Shown: positions 54,027-63,749, counted from the stretch's first letter. The stretch: DNA of 64,000 bases from Roseiarcus sp963836695 (GCA_963836695.1 CAWIKX010000040.1:1-64000), one strand, 5' to 3'. The notes: generated by a model from the letters alone, not told the origin. Program-made: numbers and translations.

Positions 54027-54671
54027 ATGATTCTGCGCTCACTCGACCTCGAAGCCCTGAAAGCGACGCCCGTGACCCGGGAGCCGTTCGAATATCTCGT
54101 CGTTCCGGGCTTTGTTCGCGCGCAAGCGCGCGAGAAAATCAACGCCGACTATCCGAAAATCGCGGAGGGGGGGAGTTTTCCGGTCGCGCAGCTTTCGTAT
54201 GGGCCGGCGTTCCGCGAATTCCTCGCGGAATTGGAGAGCGACGAGTTCCGTGACGTGTTCGAGGAGAAGTTCAGCCTCGACCTGGCGGGCCGCCCAACCA
54301 CGACCACGGTTCGCGGTCAATGCAGCCAGAAGGATGGACGCATCCACACCGATACGAAAAGCAAGATCATCACGGTTCTCATTTACATGAACCCGGCTTG
54401 GGAGAATTCCGGCGGCCGGCTTCGCCTCCTGAGATCGGGGGACAACCTGGACGACATGATCATGGAGGTGCCTCCGACCGAAGGAACGCTGCTCGCGTTC
54501 AAGCGGGCGGACAATTCCTGGCATGGCCACAAGCCATTCGCGGGCGAACGGCGGGTCATCCAGTTCAACTGGGTCACCTCGGAGGGGGATCGCCGGATGG
54601 CGATGCTGCGCCACCATGTCTCCGCGCCCTTAAAACGGCTGTTCGCCGCGATGCGGCCGAGCGCGGCCTGA
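54027..54671 (+). CDS. 2OG-Fe(II) oxygenase
   Basis: A 214-residue protein from ATG 54027. The double-stranded beta-helix iron ligands are in GRIHTDTKSKIITVLIYMNP (H-x-D) and SWHGHKPFAGERRVIQFNWV (distal His, then the Arg for 2-oxoglutarate). GGRLRLLRSGDNLDDMIMEVPPTEGTLLAF matches the prolyl-hydroxylase-like fold. The substrate could be a protein or a small molecule. Confidence 0.85.
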   Translation: MILRSLDLEALKATPVTREPFEYLVVPGFVRAQAREKINADYPKIAEGGSFPVAQLSYGPAFREFLAELESDEFRDVFEEKFSLDLAGRPTTTTVRGQCSQKDGRIHTDTKSKIITVLIYMNPAWENSGGRLRLLRSGDNLDDMIMEVPPTEGTLLAFKRADNSWHGHKPFAGERRVIQFNWVTSEGDRRMAMLRHHVSAPLKRLFAAMRPSAA

Positions 54672-54726
54672 ACGGGCCATCCGGGAAGGCGGCGCTGCGC
54701 GGCGCTCGCAAGAAGTCGGCGCCAAG

Positions 54727-55311
54727 GTGAATTTTTTCTCGCTCGCCGTGTTAGCGACCGGCGCGTTCATACCCACGAATATTGACGACTTATTCCTTCT
54801 GGTCGGGTTCTTCTCCGACCGCACCTTCTCGCGCCTCAGCATCTTCACGGGCCAAATCCTGGGGATTGCAACTCTCGTCGCGATAAGCTTGTCCGCTGCT
54901 TTCGCGGCGCTGGCGATCTCGCCCGCGCATGTGGGCTTGCTCGGCGTCGCCCCGCTGGTCATCGGAATAGGAAAGCTGCTGCGCCTCGGGAAGATCGAGG
55001 AAGAAGGACAGCCAACGGCCGCAGGCGTTCTCCAGGTCGCAGCCATCACGATCGTGAATGGAGGCGACAACATTGCCGCCTATACGCCGATCTTCGCCAA
55101 CCAAACGCCACAGGAAATCATTGCGACGGTCGCGATCTTTGGCGCGCTCACGATTCTTTGGTGCCTCGCGGCCTGGTCGCTGGTCAGGCATACGGTGCTA
55201 GGCAAGCCGCTCCGGCGTTACGGACACATTGTCCTGCCGTTCATTCTGATCGGACTGGGCCTTCTTATCCTTTACAGGGCCGGCGCTTTCCGCCTCGCGG
55301 CGAACTGGTGA
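54727..55311 (+). CDS. CadD-like cadmium resistance transporter family protein
   Basis: A 194-residue, five- to six-segment membrane protein starting with GTG 54727. LAVLATGAFIPTNIDDLFLLVGFFSD carries the conserved N-x-D-D of CadD/LysE-superfamily exporters; ITIVNGGDNIAAYTPIFANQTP carries the second conserved N-GGDN. Metal export is the likely role, cadmium only by family name. Confidence 0.82.
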   Translation: MNFFSLAVLATGAFIPTNIDDLFLLVGFFSDRTFSRLSIFTGQILGIATLVAISLSAAFAALAISPAHVGLLGVAPLVIGIGKLLRLGKIEEEGQPTAAGVLQVAAITIVNGGDNIAAYTPIFANQTPQEIIATVAIFGALTILWCLAAWSLVRHTVLGKPLRRYGHIVLPFILIGLGLLILYRAGAFRLAANW

Positions 55312-55322
55312 CGACGGCCGTT

Positions 55323-56402
55323 CTAAGATTTTCGGCTCGCCCAAACCTGCCGATACACGTCGCTGATCTCATCGGCCTCGCGGTCGCGGCTGAATGCGCT
55401 GATAACCCGGGCGCGGGCGCGCTCGCCCATAGCCTCGATGCGTTCGGGTTCGCGCATGAGCGGCTCCAGCGCGGCGACCAGCGCATCGACATCATCGATG
55501 GCTGCGAGAACGCCGTCGCCCCCATCCGAGATGATCATTTCCGCCGCGCCCGCGCGCGTCGCGACCACCGCGTCGCCCGCCGCCATCGCCTCGAGCAAGG
55601 TGAGCCCGAACCCCTCGACGCGCGAGGCGAACACATAAATCGAAACCCGCTGATACCAGAGCGGCACCTCCTCGATTGGCAATTCGCCTAAGAAGCGAAT
55701 GCGCTCCGTAAGACCGGCGGAAGCGATCTCGTGCTTGAGCCCCTCGACAAAGGGTAGATTGTCCACCGTCGTGAGCCCGACCACCACGGCGCAGAAATCG
55801 GGGTATTTCGGCAAGAGGCGGCGCATCGCCTCCACGAACAGGTCACTGCCTTTCTGCTTTCGCACGCGGCCGAAGGTCCCGATCCCGTATTTTCCGGGCA
55901 GGCCTGTCTCCACAAAGGCGGCGAAGCGGTCGGCGGGCGGGGAATAGAGATCGACGTCGATGCCGTGAAGGATCACCGTCGCCGGGCGCTGCAGAAATTG
56001 CGCCGCGATCTCGCTCGTCGCGATCAGCGCGTCCATGCGAGCAATGAGAAAATTGGTCAGCCAAGTTTTCTTGCGCTGGGAGGCCGAGTTGAAGATCAGC
56101 GCGAAGCGATAGCCGAGCAGGTTCAGGAACAGCCCGGCCAGCATCTCGACATTGCGCCGCGCGTGCCAGATGCGGACTTTCCCATGCGTCGGAGGACGGA
56201 ATCGCAGACGCACCAAATCGCCGAGAGTCAGGGCCGCGATACCCTCGGGCCGATCAGGCCCACACCACGCCGCGCGCCAGCGCTTGGCGATCAGCGGCGC
56301 GATCGTGCGATTGACCGCCGTACCGCCTGAATAGCGCCAATTCAGATTGGGGATGATGACCTCGAGCGCATCGAGGGTTTCGTCATCGAATTTAAGGCTC
56401 AT
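55323..56402 (-). CDS. lpcC: Glycosyltransferase family 4, LPS core mannosyltransferase (LpcC-like)
   Basis: A 359-residue GT-B enzyme. VIIPNLNWRYSGGTAVNRTIAPLI and GKVRIWHARRNVEMLAGL match LpcC, which adds mannose to Kdo in the rhizobial LPS core. The C-terminal nucleotide-sugar site reads GTFGRVRKQKGSDLFVEAM and FASRVEGFGLTLLEAMAAGDAVVATRAGA (E-G-F-G-L-x-x-x-E). It is the last gene of the set with the sugar isomerase and GT2 genes. Confidence 0.85.
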   Translation of the reverse strand: MSLKFDDETLDALEVIIPNLNWRYSGGTAVNRTIAPLIAKRWRAAWCGPDRPEGIAALTLGDLVRLRFRPPTHGKVRIWHARRNVEMLAGLFLNLLGYRFALIFNSASQRKKTWLTNFLIARMDALIATSEIAAQFLQRPATVILHGIDVDLYSPPADRFAAFVETGLPGKYGIGTFGRVRKQKGSDLFVEAMRRLLPKYPDFCAVVVGLTTVDNLPFVEGLKHEIASAGLTERIRFLGELPIEEVPLWYQRVSIYVFASRVEGFGLTLLEAMAAGDAVVATRAGAAEMIISDGGDGVLAAIDDVDALVAALEPLMREPERIEAMGERARARVISAFSRDREADEISDVYRQVWASRKS

Positions 56403-56485
56403 CCCGCCTCGCCCGACCTTCGTTCCACTCGGGCGCTACGGCGAGAGTCGTTCGGAGTGGAGCGCGGCGGGAGCGGTTCCCTTGA

Positions 56486-57157
56486 TCACGCAGCGATCTC
56501 ATTCCACAGGCGGCGTAACGGCGGCTCGTCCTCCTCGATCTTGGCGAAACGCCCGACTGGCTCAAGGAAGTAATTGTCGCTGTGGTCGTCATTAACCTGG
56601 CTGACCTCGCCGACCAGCACGAGACCCTCGCCCAATTCGCCGTAGAAGCGGTGATAAACGCCCCGCTCGATCGTCACGCTCTCTCCGGGACTGAGCCTCA
56701 GCTTCTCCCACGGCTTGAGAGTGCGAGCCAGCCCGTCGACACGCACCGTCACCGGAGCGTCGGTCGCCTTTCCGGCTTCGTCGGCATGCGCAAATTCGAG
56801 CCCGAGCACGCCGCCGGCGCGGTTGATGATATCCTCCATCTTGACGCGATGACGATGCGTCGGCGTCTCCTGGTCCTCGCCCACGATCAGCAGCTTCTCG
56901 GCGTAGGACTTCTCGTTCGGATCGCCCTGCACGCCGTTGCGCACGCAGAACAGGGCAAGGCCGCGCCTTGTGAAGTCGCCGGACCCGAAGTCGGTGACGT
57001 CCCAGCCCATCTGGTGGTCGCGCAAGTACCGAGCCATCGCGCCAGCCTTCGCGTAGTCCTCAGCGGTCCAGTGCGCCCACGGCGGCAGGGACCAGCGATT
57101 CGCTTCCAAAAGCTCCATCGCCTGGCGAATAGCGGCGTTGATCTGCGATCGTTTCAT
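56486..57157 (-). CDS. D-lyxose/D-mannose family sugar isomerase
   Basis: A 223-residue cupin-type isomerase from ATG 57157. Metal ligands are in ETPTHRHRVKMEDIINRAGG (H-x-H, then Glu) and IERGVYHRFYGELGEG (His). KLRLSPGESVTIERG is the cupin turn. D-lyxose isomerases also convert mannose and fructose, which fits a role in supplying mannose near an LPS mannosyltransferase; that link is inferred. Confidence 0.88.
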   Translation of the reverse strand: MKRSQINAAIRQAMELLEANRWSLPPWAHWTAEDYAKAGAMARYLRDHQMGWDVTDFGSGDFTRRGLALFCVRNGVQGDPNEKSYAEKLLIVGEDQETPTHRHRVKMEDIINRAGGVLGLEFAHADEAGKATDAPVTVRVDGLARTLKPWEKLRLSPGESVTIERGVYHRFYGELGEGLVLVGEVSQVNDDHSDNYFLEPVGRFAKIEEDEPPLRRLWNEIAA

Positions 57158-57197
57158 GGGTCGTCCTTTCCGCTTGTGCGGCTCGCCAAGCATGGGC

Positions 57198-58040
57198 TCA
57201 AGACCTTCGGGCGTCGTACAACTGCCGATGGATCGATTCGGTCATGAGAGAATACATGGCGCCGGTCGCGGCGTGGATGAAACCCGCCCAGCCTGATAGG
57301 AAGAACCGGTTCCAAAAGAAGATGCGCAGAAAATAGATCGGCGGATTGAGAACAAGCTTGACCCCTGACGGTTTCCGCCCCTGCTTCAGTCGCTGCTCGG
57401 CCTTGAGCCGGGCATAGGTGATCTCTTTTTTCATCTGCTCGTACAGAGGCAGGCTGCGCTCGTGCCTCAGCAGCCCGTCGCGGGCGATCGGGGTTTGCCC
57501 ATGATCCACGACAAGGCCCTCATGCACGATAAGGGCGGGGTCGAAGCGCGCCCTGCCCCGCCGCACGAGGCGCAAAATATGCTCGGGCCGAGTCCAGCGG
57601 CTCACCGGCCTATTCCGTCCGTAGAGGGTCAGCGACCGGCGGACCTCCCAGCCCGCCACCAACTCGTCGGCGCTCATCAGGCGCGGGAGCGAGGCGCGCA
57701 GCTCATCGTCCAGCCATTCGTCCGCATCGACGCTAAAAATCCACGGCTCTTTCGTCTGGTCGAGCGCGAACTGCTTCTGCAGCGCATAGCCAAGCCATTG
57801 CTGATGAATAAGTCGGATGGGAAAGCCGCGCCGGATAAAATCCTCAACGAGCGTGGCCGTCTCGTCCGTCGAGCCGGAATCGACGACGACAATCTCGGCA
57901 CAGTCGCGAAGGCTTTCCAGGCACTTGCCGATGCACCCAGCCTCGTTGAGGCAGATCACCGCTGCGCTCAAGCGAAGCGCGCTCGAGGACGGCTCCGGCC
58001 GTTTCGCTGGAGAGAGTGCCGCGGGATCCGTTAGAGCCAT
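57198..58040 (-). CDS. Glycosyltransferase family 2, LPS core (WaaE/KdtX-like)
   Basis: A 280-residue GT-A enzyme. LSAAVICLNEAGCIGKCLESLRDCAEIVVVDSGSTDET and IHQQWLGYALQKQFALDQTKEPWIFSVDADEWL are the characteristic blocks of LPS inner-core beta-glucosyltransferases, with the DxD in DADE. A C-terminal amphipathic region (PPIYFLRIFFWNRFFLSGWAGFIHA) suggests membrane association. First gene of the LPS set. Confidence 0.85.
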   Translation of the reverse strand: MALTDPAALSPAKRPEPSSSALRLSAAVICLNEAGCIGKCLESLRDCAEIVVVDSGSTDETATLVEDFIRRGFPIRLIHQQWLGYALQKQFALDQTKEPWIFSVDADEWLDDELRASLPRLMSADELVAGWEVRRSLTLYGRNRPVSRWTRPEHILRLVRRGRARFDPALIVHEGLVVDHGQTPIARDGLLRHERSLPLYEQMKKEITYARLKAEQRLKQGRKPSGVKLVLNPPIYFLRIFFWNRFFLSGWAGFIHAATGAMYSLMTESIHRQLYDARRS

Positions 58041-58213
58041 GCCGCCCCTACTTTCGCAGCGCCCCGGCGTTCATCGCCCCTCCGAGGCAAGCAAAGGAAT
58101 CGGGCGGATATCTGGGCCAATTATCCGAGGCTGGCAAGTTCGGCGAGGGCCCGCTCGCCCCGCCCCGGCCACCCATTCTTGCGCGGCTGCCTCGCCGTCA
58201 CCATATCGCCGCA

Positions 58214-59239
58214 ATGATCGATCCCTTCCCATCGCCCTCCTTCGTTTGGACCCTCGATTCCGACAGCCTCGGCCAAGGTCCGGGCGCTGCCTCGACCCCT
58301 AGCGACGCGGCTCTGCTGGATGACTACTCTCGCGTGGTGAGCGACGTCGTCGATCACGTCGGCCCAAGCGTCGTGCGCATCGACGTGCGCAAACAGGGCC
58401 GCAGCGCGGGTTCGGGCTCCGGCGTCATCATTTCCTCCGACGGTCTTGCGCTGACCAACAGCCATGTCGTCCAGGGTTCGCGGACGGTCAATCTCACCAC
58501 GCTCGAAGGCCGCGAGCTTCAAGCGCGAGTGCTTGGCGACGATCCCGACACGGATCTGGCGCTCTTGAGAGTCGAAGCCGACGTCTCGCTGCCTGCCGCC
58601 AGGCTCGGCGACAGCGCGAAGCTCAAGCGTGGCCAGATCGCGATCGCCATCGGCAATCCCCTCGGCTTCGACGCCACCGTCACCGCAGGTGTCGTCTCGG
58701 CGCTCGGGCGATCGCTGCAATCGCGCACGGGTAGGATGATCGAGGACGTGGTGCAGACCGACGCCCCGCTCAATCCGGGCAATTCCGGCGGCCCCCTCGT
58801 GTCGTCGGCGGGTGAGGTGATCGGTATCAACACGGCGGTCATCATGGGCGCGCAGGGCATCTGCTTCGCCGTGGCCTCGAACACCGCGAGTTTTGTCGCC
58901 GGCGAGATCGCCCGGCACGGGCGCGTGCGGCGCGCCTATATCGGGGTCGGCGCGGCGACCCTCGCGATCCCGCGTCGGATCGCTCTCAGGCTCGCCCTTC
59001 AACAGGCGACCGGCGCGCGGCTTCTCTCCGTCGACCAGGCCGGCCCGGCCGCCGAAGCCGGGCTATTGTCGGGCGACTTGATCATCGCGCTTGACGGCAA
59101 GCCGGTAACGAGCGTGAGCGACCTCATGCGTGCGCTCGACGCCGACAAGATCGACCGCACCATCAGCGTCGATTTCCTTCGCCGATCGGAGCAGCTGAGG
59201 CTTTGGATCGGGCCGGTAGAGCGGCCTCTGGCGGCGTAG
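58214..59239 (+). CDS. Deg/HtrA-type S1C serine protease with PDZ domain
   Basis: A 341-residue trypsin-like protease. Catalytic triad: ALTNSHVVQGS (His), DDPDTDLALLRVEA (Asp), PLNPGNSGGPLVSSAGEVIGINTA (Ser in GNSGG). One C-terminal PDZ domain has TGARLLSVDQAGPAAEAGLLSGDLIIALDG. No signal peptide is seen at ATG 58214 or in the open region upstream, so it may be cytoplasmic. Confidence 0.88.
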   Translation: MIDPFPSPSFVWTLDSDSLGQGPGAASTPSDAALLDDYSRVVSDVVDHVGPSVVRIDVRKQGRSAGSGSGVIISSDGLALTNSHVVQGSRTVNLTTLEGRELQARVLGDDPDTDLALLRVEADVSLPAARLGDSAKLKRGQIAIAIGNPLGFDATVTAGVVSALGRSLQSRTGRMIEDVVQTDAPLNPGNSGGPLVSSAGEVIGINTAVIMGAQGICFAVASNTASFVAGEIARHGRVRRAYIGVGAATLAIPRRIALRLALQQATGARLLSVDQAGPAAEAGLLSGDLIIALDGKPVTSVSDLMRALDADKIDRTISVDFLRRSEQLRLWIGPVERPLAA

Positions 59240-59367
59240 GACGGGGCTTTTTTCGGCGGCTCGACGATTTAACGGGCCTGCCCAAGGCGGGAATCGCGTC
59301 GGTCAGGCTCGCTTCGCTTCGTCGACTTCTGGCCATACCCGAAGGCAGAAGCCTCGATCGGCGCTTC

Positions 59368-60012
59368 TTAAGCCTTGGGCTTGACGAGCGGCCCGGGGAA
59401 CGCCTTCTCCGCTTCCTCCTCGAGCGCCTGCTCATGATAGCGCATGAAACGGGCGGCGAGGACCCCGCCTATCACGGCGGCGATCAGGGCCGCGACGCCC
59501 ACCGGGCGCGCGTAGTGCTGGAACGCGTGGCCGAGCAGGTCGCCACCGACGCCGAAGATCGAGGCCCAGACGATCCCGCCCGCCGCGTTGAACAGAAAGA
59601 ACTTCTCCCAATTGTAGCGGTTGACGCCCGCGAGAAACGACGCAAATGCGCGCAGCAACGCGACGAACCGGCCGAAGAACACGATCTTGCCGCCGTGCTT
59701 GAGAAAGAGATATTGGCCGAGTTTCAGCCGCTTCTCGTTTAAGCTGACATAGCGTCCATAGCGGTAGGCGATTGGAAAGCCGAACTCGCGCCCGATCCAG
59801 TAGCCGCAAAGGCCGCCGATGATTGCGCCCGCCGCCGCCGCGGCGATCACACCATAGATATTGAGCTTCCCTTCGCCCGCGAGGATGGCCCCCGCCACCA
59901 GCGCCGTCTCGCCGGGTATGGGAACCCCCAGGCTCTCCATGCCGACGACGGCAAGAACCGCGAAATATCCGTAAGTCGCGAGAACTTGCTGCAGATGCGG
60001 AAGAAGCTCCAT
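59368..60012 (-). CDS. DedA family membrane protein
   Basis: A 214-residue membrane protein. ESLGVPIPGETALVAGAILAG is the conserved N-terminal E-x-x-G-x-P-P-GE motif, GLCGYWIGREFG is the conserved G-YW-GR, and GRFVALLRAFASFLAGVNRY is the F-GRF-P-R-F---AG block. DedA proteins act in membrane lipid recycling (undecaprenyl phosphate flipping in some). Confidence 0.9.
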   Translation of the reverse strand: MELLPHLQQVLATYGYFAVLAVVGMESLGVPIPGETALVAGAILAGEGKLNIYGVIAAAAAGAIIGGLCGYWIGREFGFPIAYRYGRYVSLNEKRLKLGQYLFLKHGGKIVFFGRFVALLRAFASFLAGVNRYNWEKFFLFNAAGGIVWASIFGVGGDLLGHAFQHYARPVGVAALIAAVIGGVLAARFMRYHEQALEEEAEKAFPGPLVKPKA

Positions 60013-60013
60013 G

Positions 60014-60382
60014 TCAGAGCGACGCCTTGGCTCCGGTCAAGCGGCGGGCATTGGCGCGCACTTTGCGCCGCGCTGGCGCGGCTGCGGCCTCGGCAATAGC
60101 AGTGAGACCCGCCGTAACGTCGTTAGGCGTGCGCAGGCCTCCGAACGCGGCCTTGATGAAAAACGCGCCCCAAGCCGCCTGGGCGGCGAAAGCGCCTTCG
60201 ATCGCGGCGTCGACCTTCTCCTGCACCATGAGTCGCGCCTCACGCGCCTTCTCAGCCCCGCTGCCGGCGGGCGCGAGCAGATTTTGAGTGCGAGCGGCGA
60301 TGGTCAGCGCTGCGTCGGCGCCCGCTTGCGCGTTGGCTTTCGCGATGGCGAAAGACCGACTTGCGAGACGTCGCGAAACCAT
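60014..60382 (-). CDS. Phasin-like small helical protein
   Basis: A 122-residue, alanine-rich, all-helical protein (ANAQAGADAALTIAARTQNLL, EKAREARLMVQEKVDAAIEGAFAAQAAWGAFF). The pattern EA-LM--EK-AAA-EGA-AAQ resembles phasin-family and related Hyphomicrobiales proteins; a granule role is a guess. It overlaps nothing and ends 1 base before the dedA start. Confidence 0.6.
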   Translation of the reverse strand: MVSRRLASRSFAIAKANAQAGADAALTIAARTQNLLAPAGSGAEKAREARLMVQEKVDAAIEGAFAAQAAWGAFFIKAAFGGLRTPNDVTAGLTAIAEAAAAPARRKVRANARRLTGAKASL

Positions 60383-60490
60383 TCAGACCCCCTGTCCCGC
60401 CGACGCCGACCAAGCGCGCCTAAAGAAAAGGCTTTCGGGCCGCGCACCATGAGGCAAGTCTGCACCACGGGCAAGTCGAGCCGGCGCTCG

Positions 60491-60943
60491 TCAGCTTAGA
60501 CGATCGATGCGGTACTGAATAAATCCGGAGCGCTCCGCGACCACGTCGTACAGGCGGCGGGCGACGGCGTTCGTCTCGTGGGTATTCCAGAACACGCGCG
60601 CCGCGCCAGCCTCTTTCGCCGCATTCGCCACAGCTGCGATCAGAGCCCGTCCGACGCCGGCGCCCCGCGCCGCCTCGCTGACATAGAGGTCCTGCAGGTA
60701 GCACTGCGAATTGATGAGCCAAGTGCTGCGCTGAAACACATAGTGGGTGAGGCCAATGAGCTCGCCGCTGCGATCGGCGACGAGCGCATGCACCGGCTCG
60801 AGCGGATCGAAAATGCGCGCGAAGGTGGTGTTGGCGACGTCTTCGCTCCACTGGGCGCGATAAAAATCGAGATAGGCGCGCCATAGAGGCGTCCATTGCG
60901 CGCGGTCCGTCTGCTCAATCGCGCGCACCTCGAAATTCGCCAA
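60491..60943 (-). CDS. GNAT family N-acetyltransferase
   Basis: About 150 residues. FEVRAIEQTDRAQWTPLWRAYLDFY at the N-terminus and CYLQDLYVSEAARGAGVGRALIAAVANAAKEAGAARVFWNTHETNAVARRLYD with the acetyl-CoA loop R-G-x-G-V-G-R. The TTG at 60943 (with GGAGAGCGGGA upstream) is preferred; ATG 61009 would add 22 residues. The substrate is unknown. Confidence 0.82.
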   Translation of the reverse strand: MANFEVRAIEQTDRAQWTPLWRAYLDFYRAQWSEDVANTTFARIFDPLEPVHALVADRSGELIGLTHYVFQRSTWLINSQCYLQDLYVSEAARGAGVGRALIAAVANAAKEAGAARVFWNTHETNAVARRLYDVVAERSGFIQYRIDRLS

Positions 60944-61075
60944 TCCCGCTCTCCCGTTCGTGACTTGCTGCGTAATCGCAAGACCAACAGGATCAACCGC
61001 GGCGGCCATCTTGACAAGCGCGCGACCGAGGGACTGCTTTGCGGCGCGAAGCGACTTCGCCGGCTGGAGCAGAAG

Positions 61076-61447
61076 ATGACCCGCGCCCCCCTCATTCTCG
61101 CTAGCGTCGCTGCGCTCACGGGCGCGGCCGGCGTCGCGCTGGCGGCGGCGGGCGTGCATGAGAACGGCGGCGAACTCGCCGAGAGGGCCGCGCTATTTCT
61201 CCTGTTGCACGCCGCTGCAGCGCTTGGTATCGCCGCGCATGCCCGGATTGCAGGCTCAGCCCGCTCGCTTCTGATTGTCGGCTTCGTCATGGAGGCAGGC
61301 GCGATCCTCTTCTCGGCCGAGCTCGCGATGCATGTCTTCATCGGCGAGCGCATTCCCTTCGCCGCTCCGATTGGCGGCACGACCATGATCCTGTCCTGGA
61401 TCGCGCTGGCGGTCGTTTTTTCGACCGCCAGCCAGCGCGAGATTTGA
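61076..61447 (+). CDS. DUF423 family membrane protein
   Basis: A 123-residue protein with four hydrophobic segments: LILASVAALTGAAGVALAAAGVH, AALFLLLHAAAALGIAAHA, SLLIVGFVMEAGAILFSAELAMHVF and APIGGTTMILSWIALAVVFS. The P-GG--MI-GW-x(LA) end is typical of DUF423. Function unknown. Confidence 0.82.
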   Translation: MTRAPLILASVAALTGAAGVALAAAGVHENGGELAERAALFLLLHAAAALGIAAHARIAGSARSLLIVGFVMEAGAILFSAELAMHVFIGERIPFAAPIGGTTMILSWIALAVVFSTASQREI

Positions 61448-61570
61448 TCCCAACCAGCGGAGCCAGTCGCGCGTTCGTGAGTTTCCGGCGGATTGACGGG
61501 CCTGCGGTCGAAGCGTAGCTTTTCTGAGCGCTAACAATGCGCGTTGGAGCGATTGCAGGAGGTACCCCCC

Positions 61571-61987
61571 ATGCAAACGAAGCTCGTGCGCGGCAAAGCC
61601 GCGTTTCACATCCGGAACACCATTTTGACCGGCGCTCCGCTCATCGCCGCCTTAGCGCTGTGCGCCCCCGATCAAGCGATCGCGGCTTGCGGGGTCGTGA
61701 GCCATCCAGCCGGAGTTCACGCGGCATCGGGCGGCGGTGGAGGCGTGCATGCCGCGACCAGCATTGCGGCGCCCTCCGGCGTTGGCGGCGGAGGCGGAAC
61801 CCTCGGCTGTGCAAATGGCAGCAGCGCCGCGGCGTACCATGGTCTGCCGGTCGCCTCATCGGGCAGAGTGATTGAGGCCACCGGGGCTCATACCGCACGC
61901 TCGGAGACGTACGAGAGGACCGCTACGACAAGAACCACGAACGTCAGCGCGCATTTGCACGCGGTCAGGCCCGCGCATCATGCCTGA
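61571..61987 (+). CDS. Exported glycine/alanine-rich hypothetical protein
   Basis: A 138-residue protein from ATG 61571 with GGAGGT upstream. A long signal peptide (ILTGAPLIAALALCAPDQAIA) is followed by low-complexity Gly/Ala/Ser and His stretches (SGGGGGVHAATSIAAPSGVG) and a Thr/Arg-rich end (RTATTRTTNVSAHLHAVRP). No domain is recognised. Confidence 0.6.
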   Translation: MQTKLVRGKAAFHIRNTILTGAPLIAALALCAPDQAIAACGVVSHPAGVHAASGGGGGVHAATSIAAPSGVGGGGGTLGCANGSSAAAYHGLPVASSGRVIEATGAHTARSETYERTATTRTTNVSAHLHAVRPAHHA

Positions 61988-62581
61988 CGCGAGCGAGGAC
62001 CTTAAAGAGCCAAATCTCGCGATAGGACCGGCGGAGACAGGAGCGACGCCTGGTTTGAGACTCTATCCGGCCGCTTGCAGGGATCGGGGGCCCAAGGGCG
62101 CGTCCAGGTCTCGGCGCAATTGAGCCGGCCAGACCTAGGTGTTTAGTCCCGGCATTTGATGGTGCATTGTTTTCTCCGGCCTGGAGGGATGCGCTATGGG
62201 ACAGGTTCTTAACGCAAGCGCCACGACGACAGAGGCGGTCCGTCGAGCGATACAGCACAGTCAAGCGAGCCTGAGGGAGCTGGCAAAGCGCTACGGGATC
62301 AATCCGAAGACGGTCGCCAAGTGGAAACGACGAAAGTCCGTCTCCGATTTGCGGACGGGGCCGAGAGAACCAAAGTCGACGGTGCTGACGGTCGAAGACG
62401 AGGCCGTCATCGTCGCCTTCCGTCGGCATACGCTGCTGCCGCTGGACGATTGCCTCTATTCCTTGCAGGCCACGATCCCGCATTTGACGCGATCAAGCCT
62501 GCATCGCTGCCTTCAGCGCCATGGGATCAGCCGCTTGCCGGACGTCGAAGGCGACAAGCCCACAAGGAAGAAGTTCACGTC

Positions 62582-63749
62582 TTATACCAACGGTCATGAG
62601 GGTTGACCGATGTGGGCCCATTTTCGCATTCCGATGGATGTGATCCGTTCAGGTTGGGCGATGAGCCTTCGCCATGCGTCGCAGGCAGCGTCGACGATGG
62701 CGTCGTAGTTCTCGAAGACGGTGTTTGAGAGCCAGTTCTGACGGAGATACTGCCAGACGTTCTCAACCGGGTTCAACTCGGGGGCGCGTGAGGGCAGGAA
62801 GATCGGGGTGATATTTTTGGGCACGTCGAGCTTGCCCGTCGTATGCCATCCGGCGCGATCGAGCAGCAGGACGGCGTGGGCCCCCTCAGCGACATTGCGC
62901 GAGATCTCGTCGAGGTGAAGCTGCATCATGTCGGTGTCCGCGTAGGGCAAGGCGAGAGCCGCTCCGACACCGCGAGCAGGACAGATCGCGCCGAACAGAT
63001 AGGCGTTGTCGTAGCGCTGGTCGGCGGGCTGTCTGGGCCGCGTTCCGCGCCGGGCCCACTGGCGAACAAGGCCGTTCTTCTGGCCGATCCGGGCCTCGTC
63101 CTGGAACCATATCTCGACCGGCTCGTCTCGGGCAGACCGTCGAGATGAGCCGTCAGCGCGCGTGGGAAGTTTTTTTGAACGCCTCGACGATCCGCTCATC
63201 CTGCGCCGGATGGCGCGGTCTTGCGCTGATGTGGGAGAAGCCGATCTTCTTCAGAAGCGTCCCGACATAGCGCTCGTGGAAGTCGACGCCGAACCGCTCG
63301 GCGATGACGCGCTTAAGATCGACACGCCGCCAGCGCACGACCCCGTCTCTCTCGCGCTCCGGGCCAGCCTCGACGATCTGCGTAAACTCGGCCACCTGCT
63401 GGGCCGAAAGCCGGGGCTTCGGGCCTTCCGTCCAGTTATCGAGAAGCCCCTCAAGACCGGAGGCGTTGAAGCGGTGAACCCAGTCGCGAAGCGTCTGGCG
63501 GTCCATGCCGCCGATCCTCGCGGCCGCCCCTCGGTCCATTCCGTCTCGAACCCCTGCCAACGATAGAAGCCGTCGGCTCTGGTTGACGTCTTTCGACCGG
63601 CGGGCCAGCCCCCGCAACTCTCCCGCCGAATAGTCCTCTCGCAATCTGACCGCTGAAGGCATGGCGCGAATCCTCTCGCGCCAACTTGAATCAGCCCCGC
63701 CGCGATTCGGGAATCCCCTATGAGTCAGCAACCAGAGCCTTTGGTATTA
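62582..63749 (-). mobile_element. IS630-family insertion sequence (element 62585-63746) nested in IS481
   Basis: The element starts TACCAACGG and ends CTTTGGTA, is 1162 bp long and is flanked on both sides by TTA. It lies in the minus orientation within the IS481 transposase gene. Its transposase differs clearly from that of the IS630 element at 7.5-8.7 kb, so it is a separate IS type with the same target choice. Confidence 0.85.
62594..63662 (-). CDS. IS630-family transposase of the nested element, frameshifted
   Basis: The first frame from ATG 63662 encodes the N-terminal HTH part (AAARIGGMDRQTLRDWVHRFNASGLEGLL) and reaches EAFKK at an A7C run (63169-63176 on the minus strand), a plausible -1 slippage site. 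The -1 frame continues NFPRALTAHLDGLPET; a base missing near 63125 then shifts to the catalytic frame PVEIWFQDEARIGQKN, AVLLLDRAGWH and APELNPVENVWQYLRQNW, giving the DDE residues. The extra indel may be a sequence error. Confidence 0.82.
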
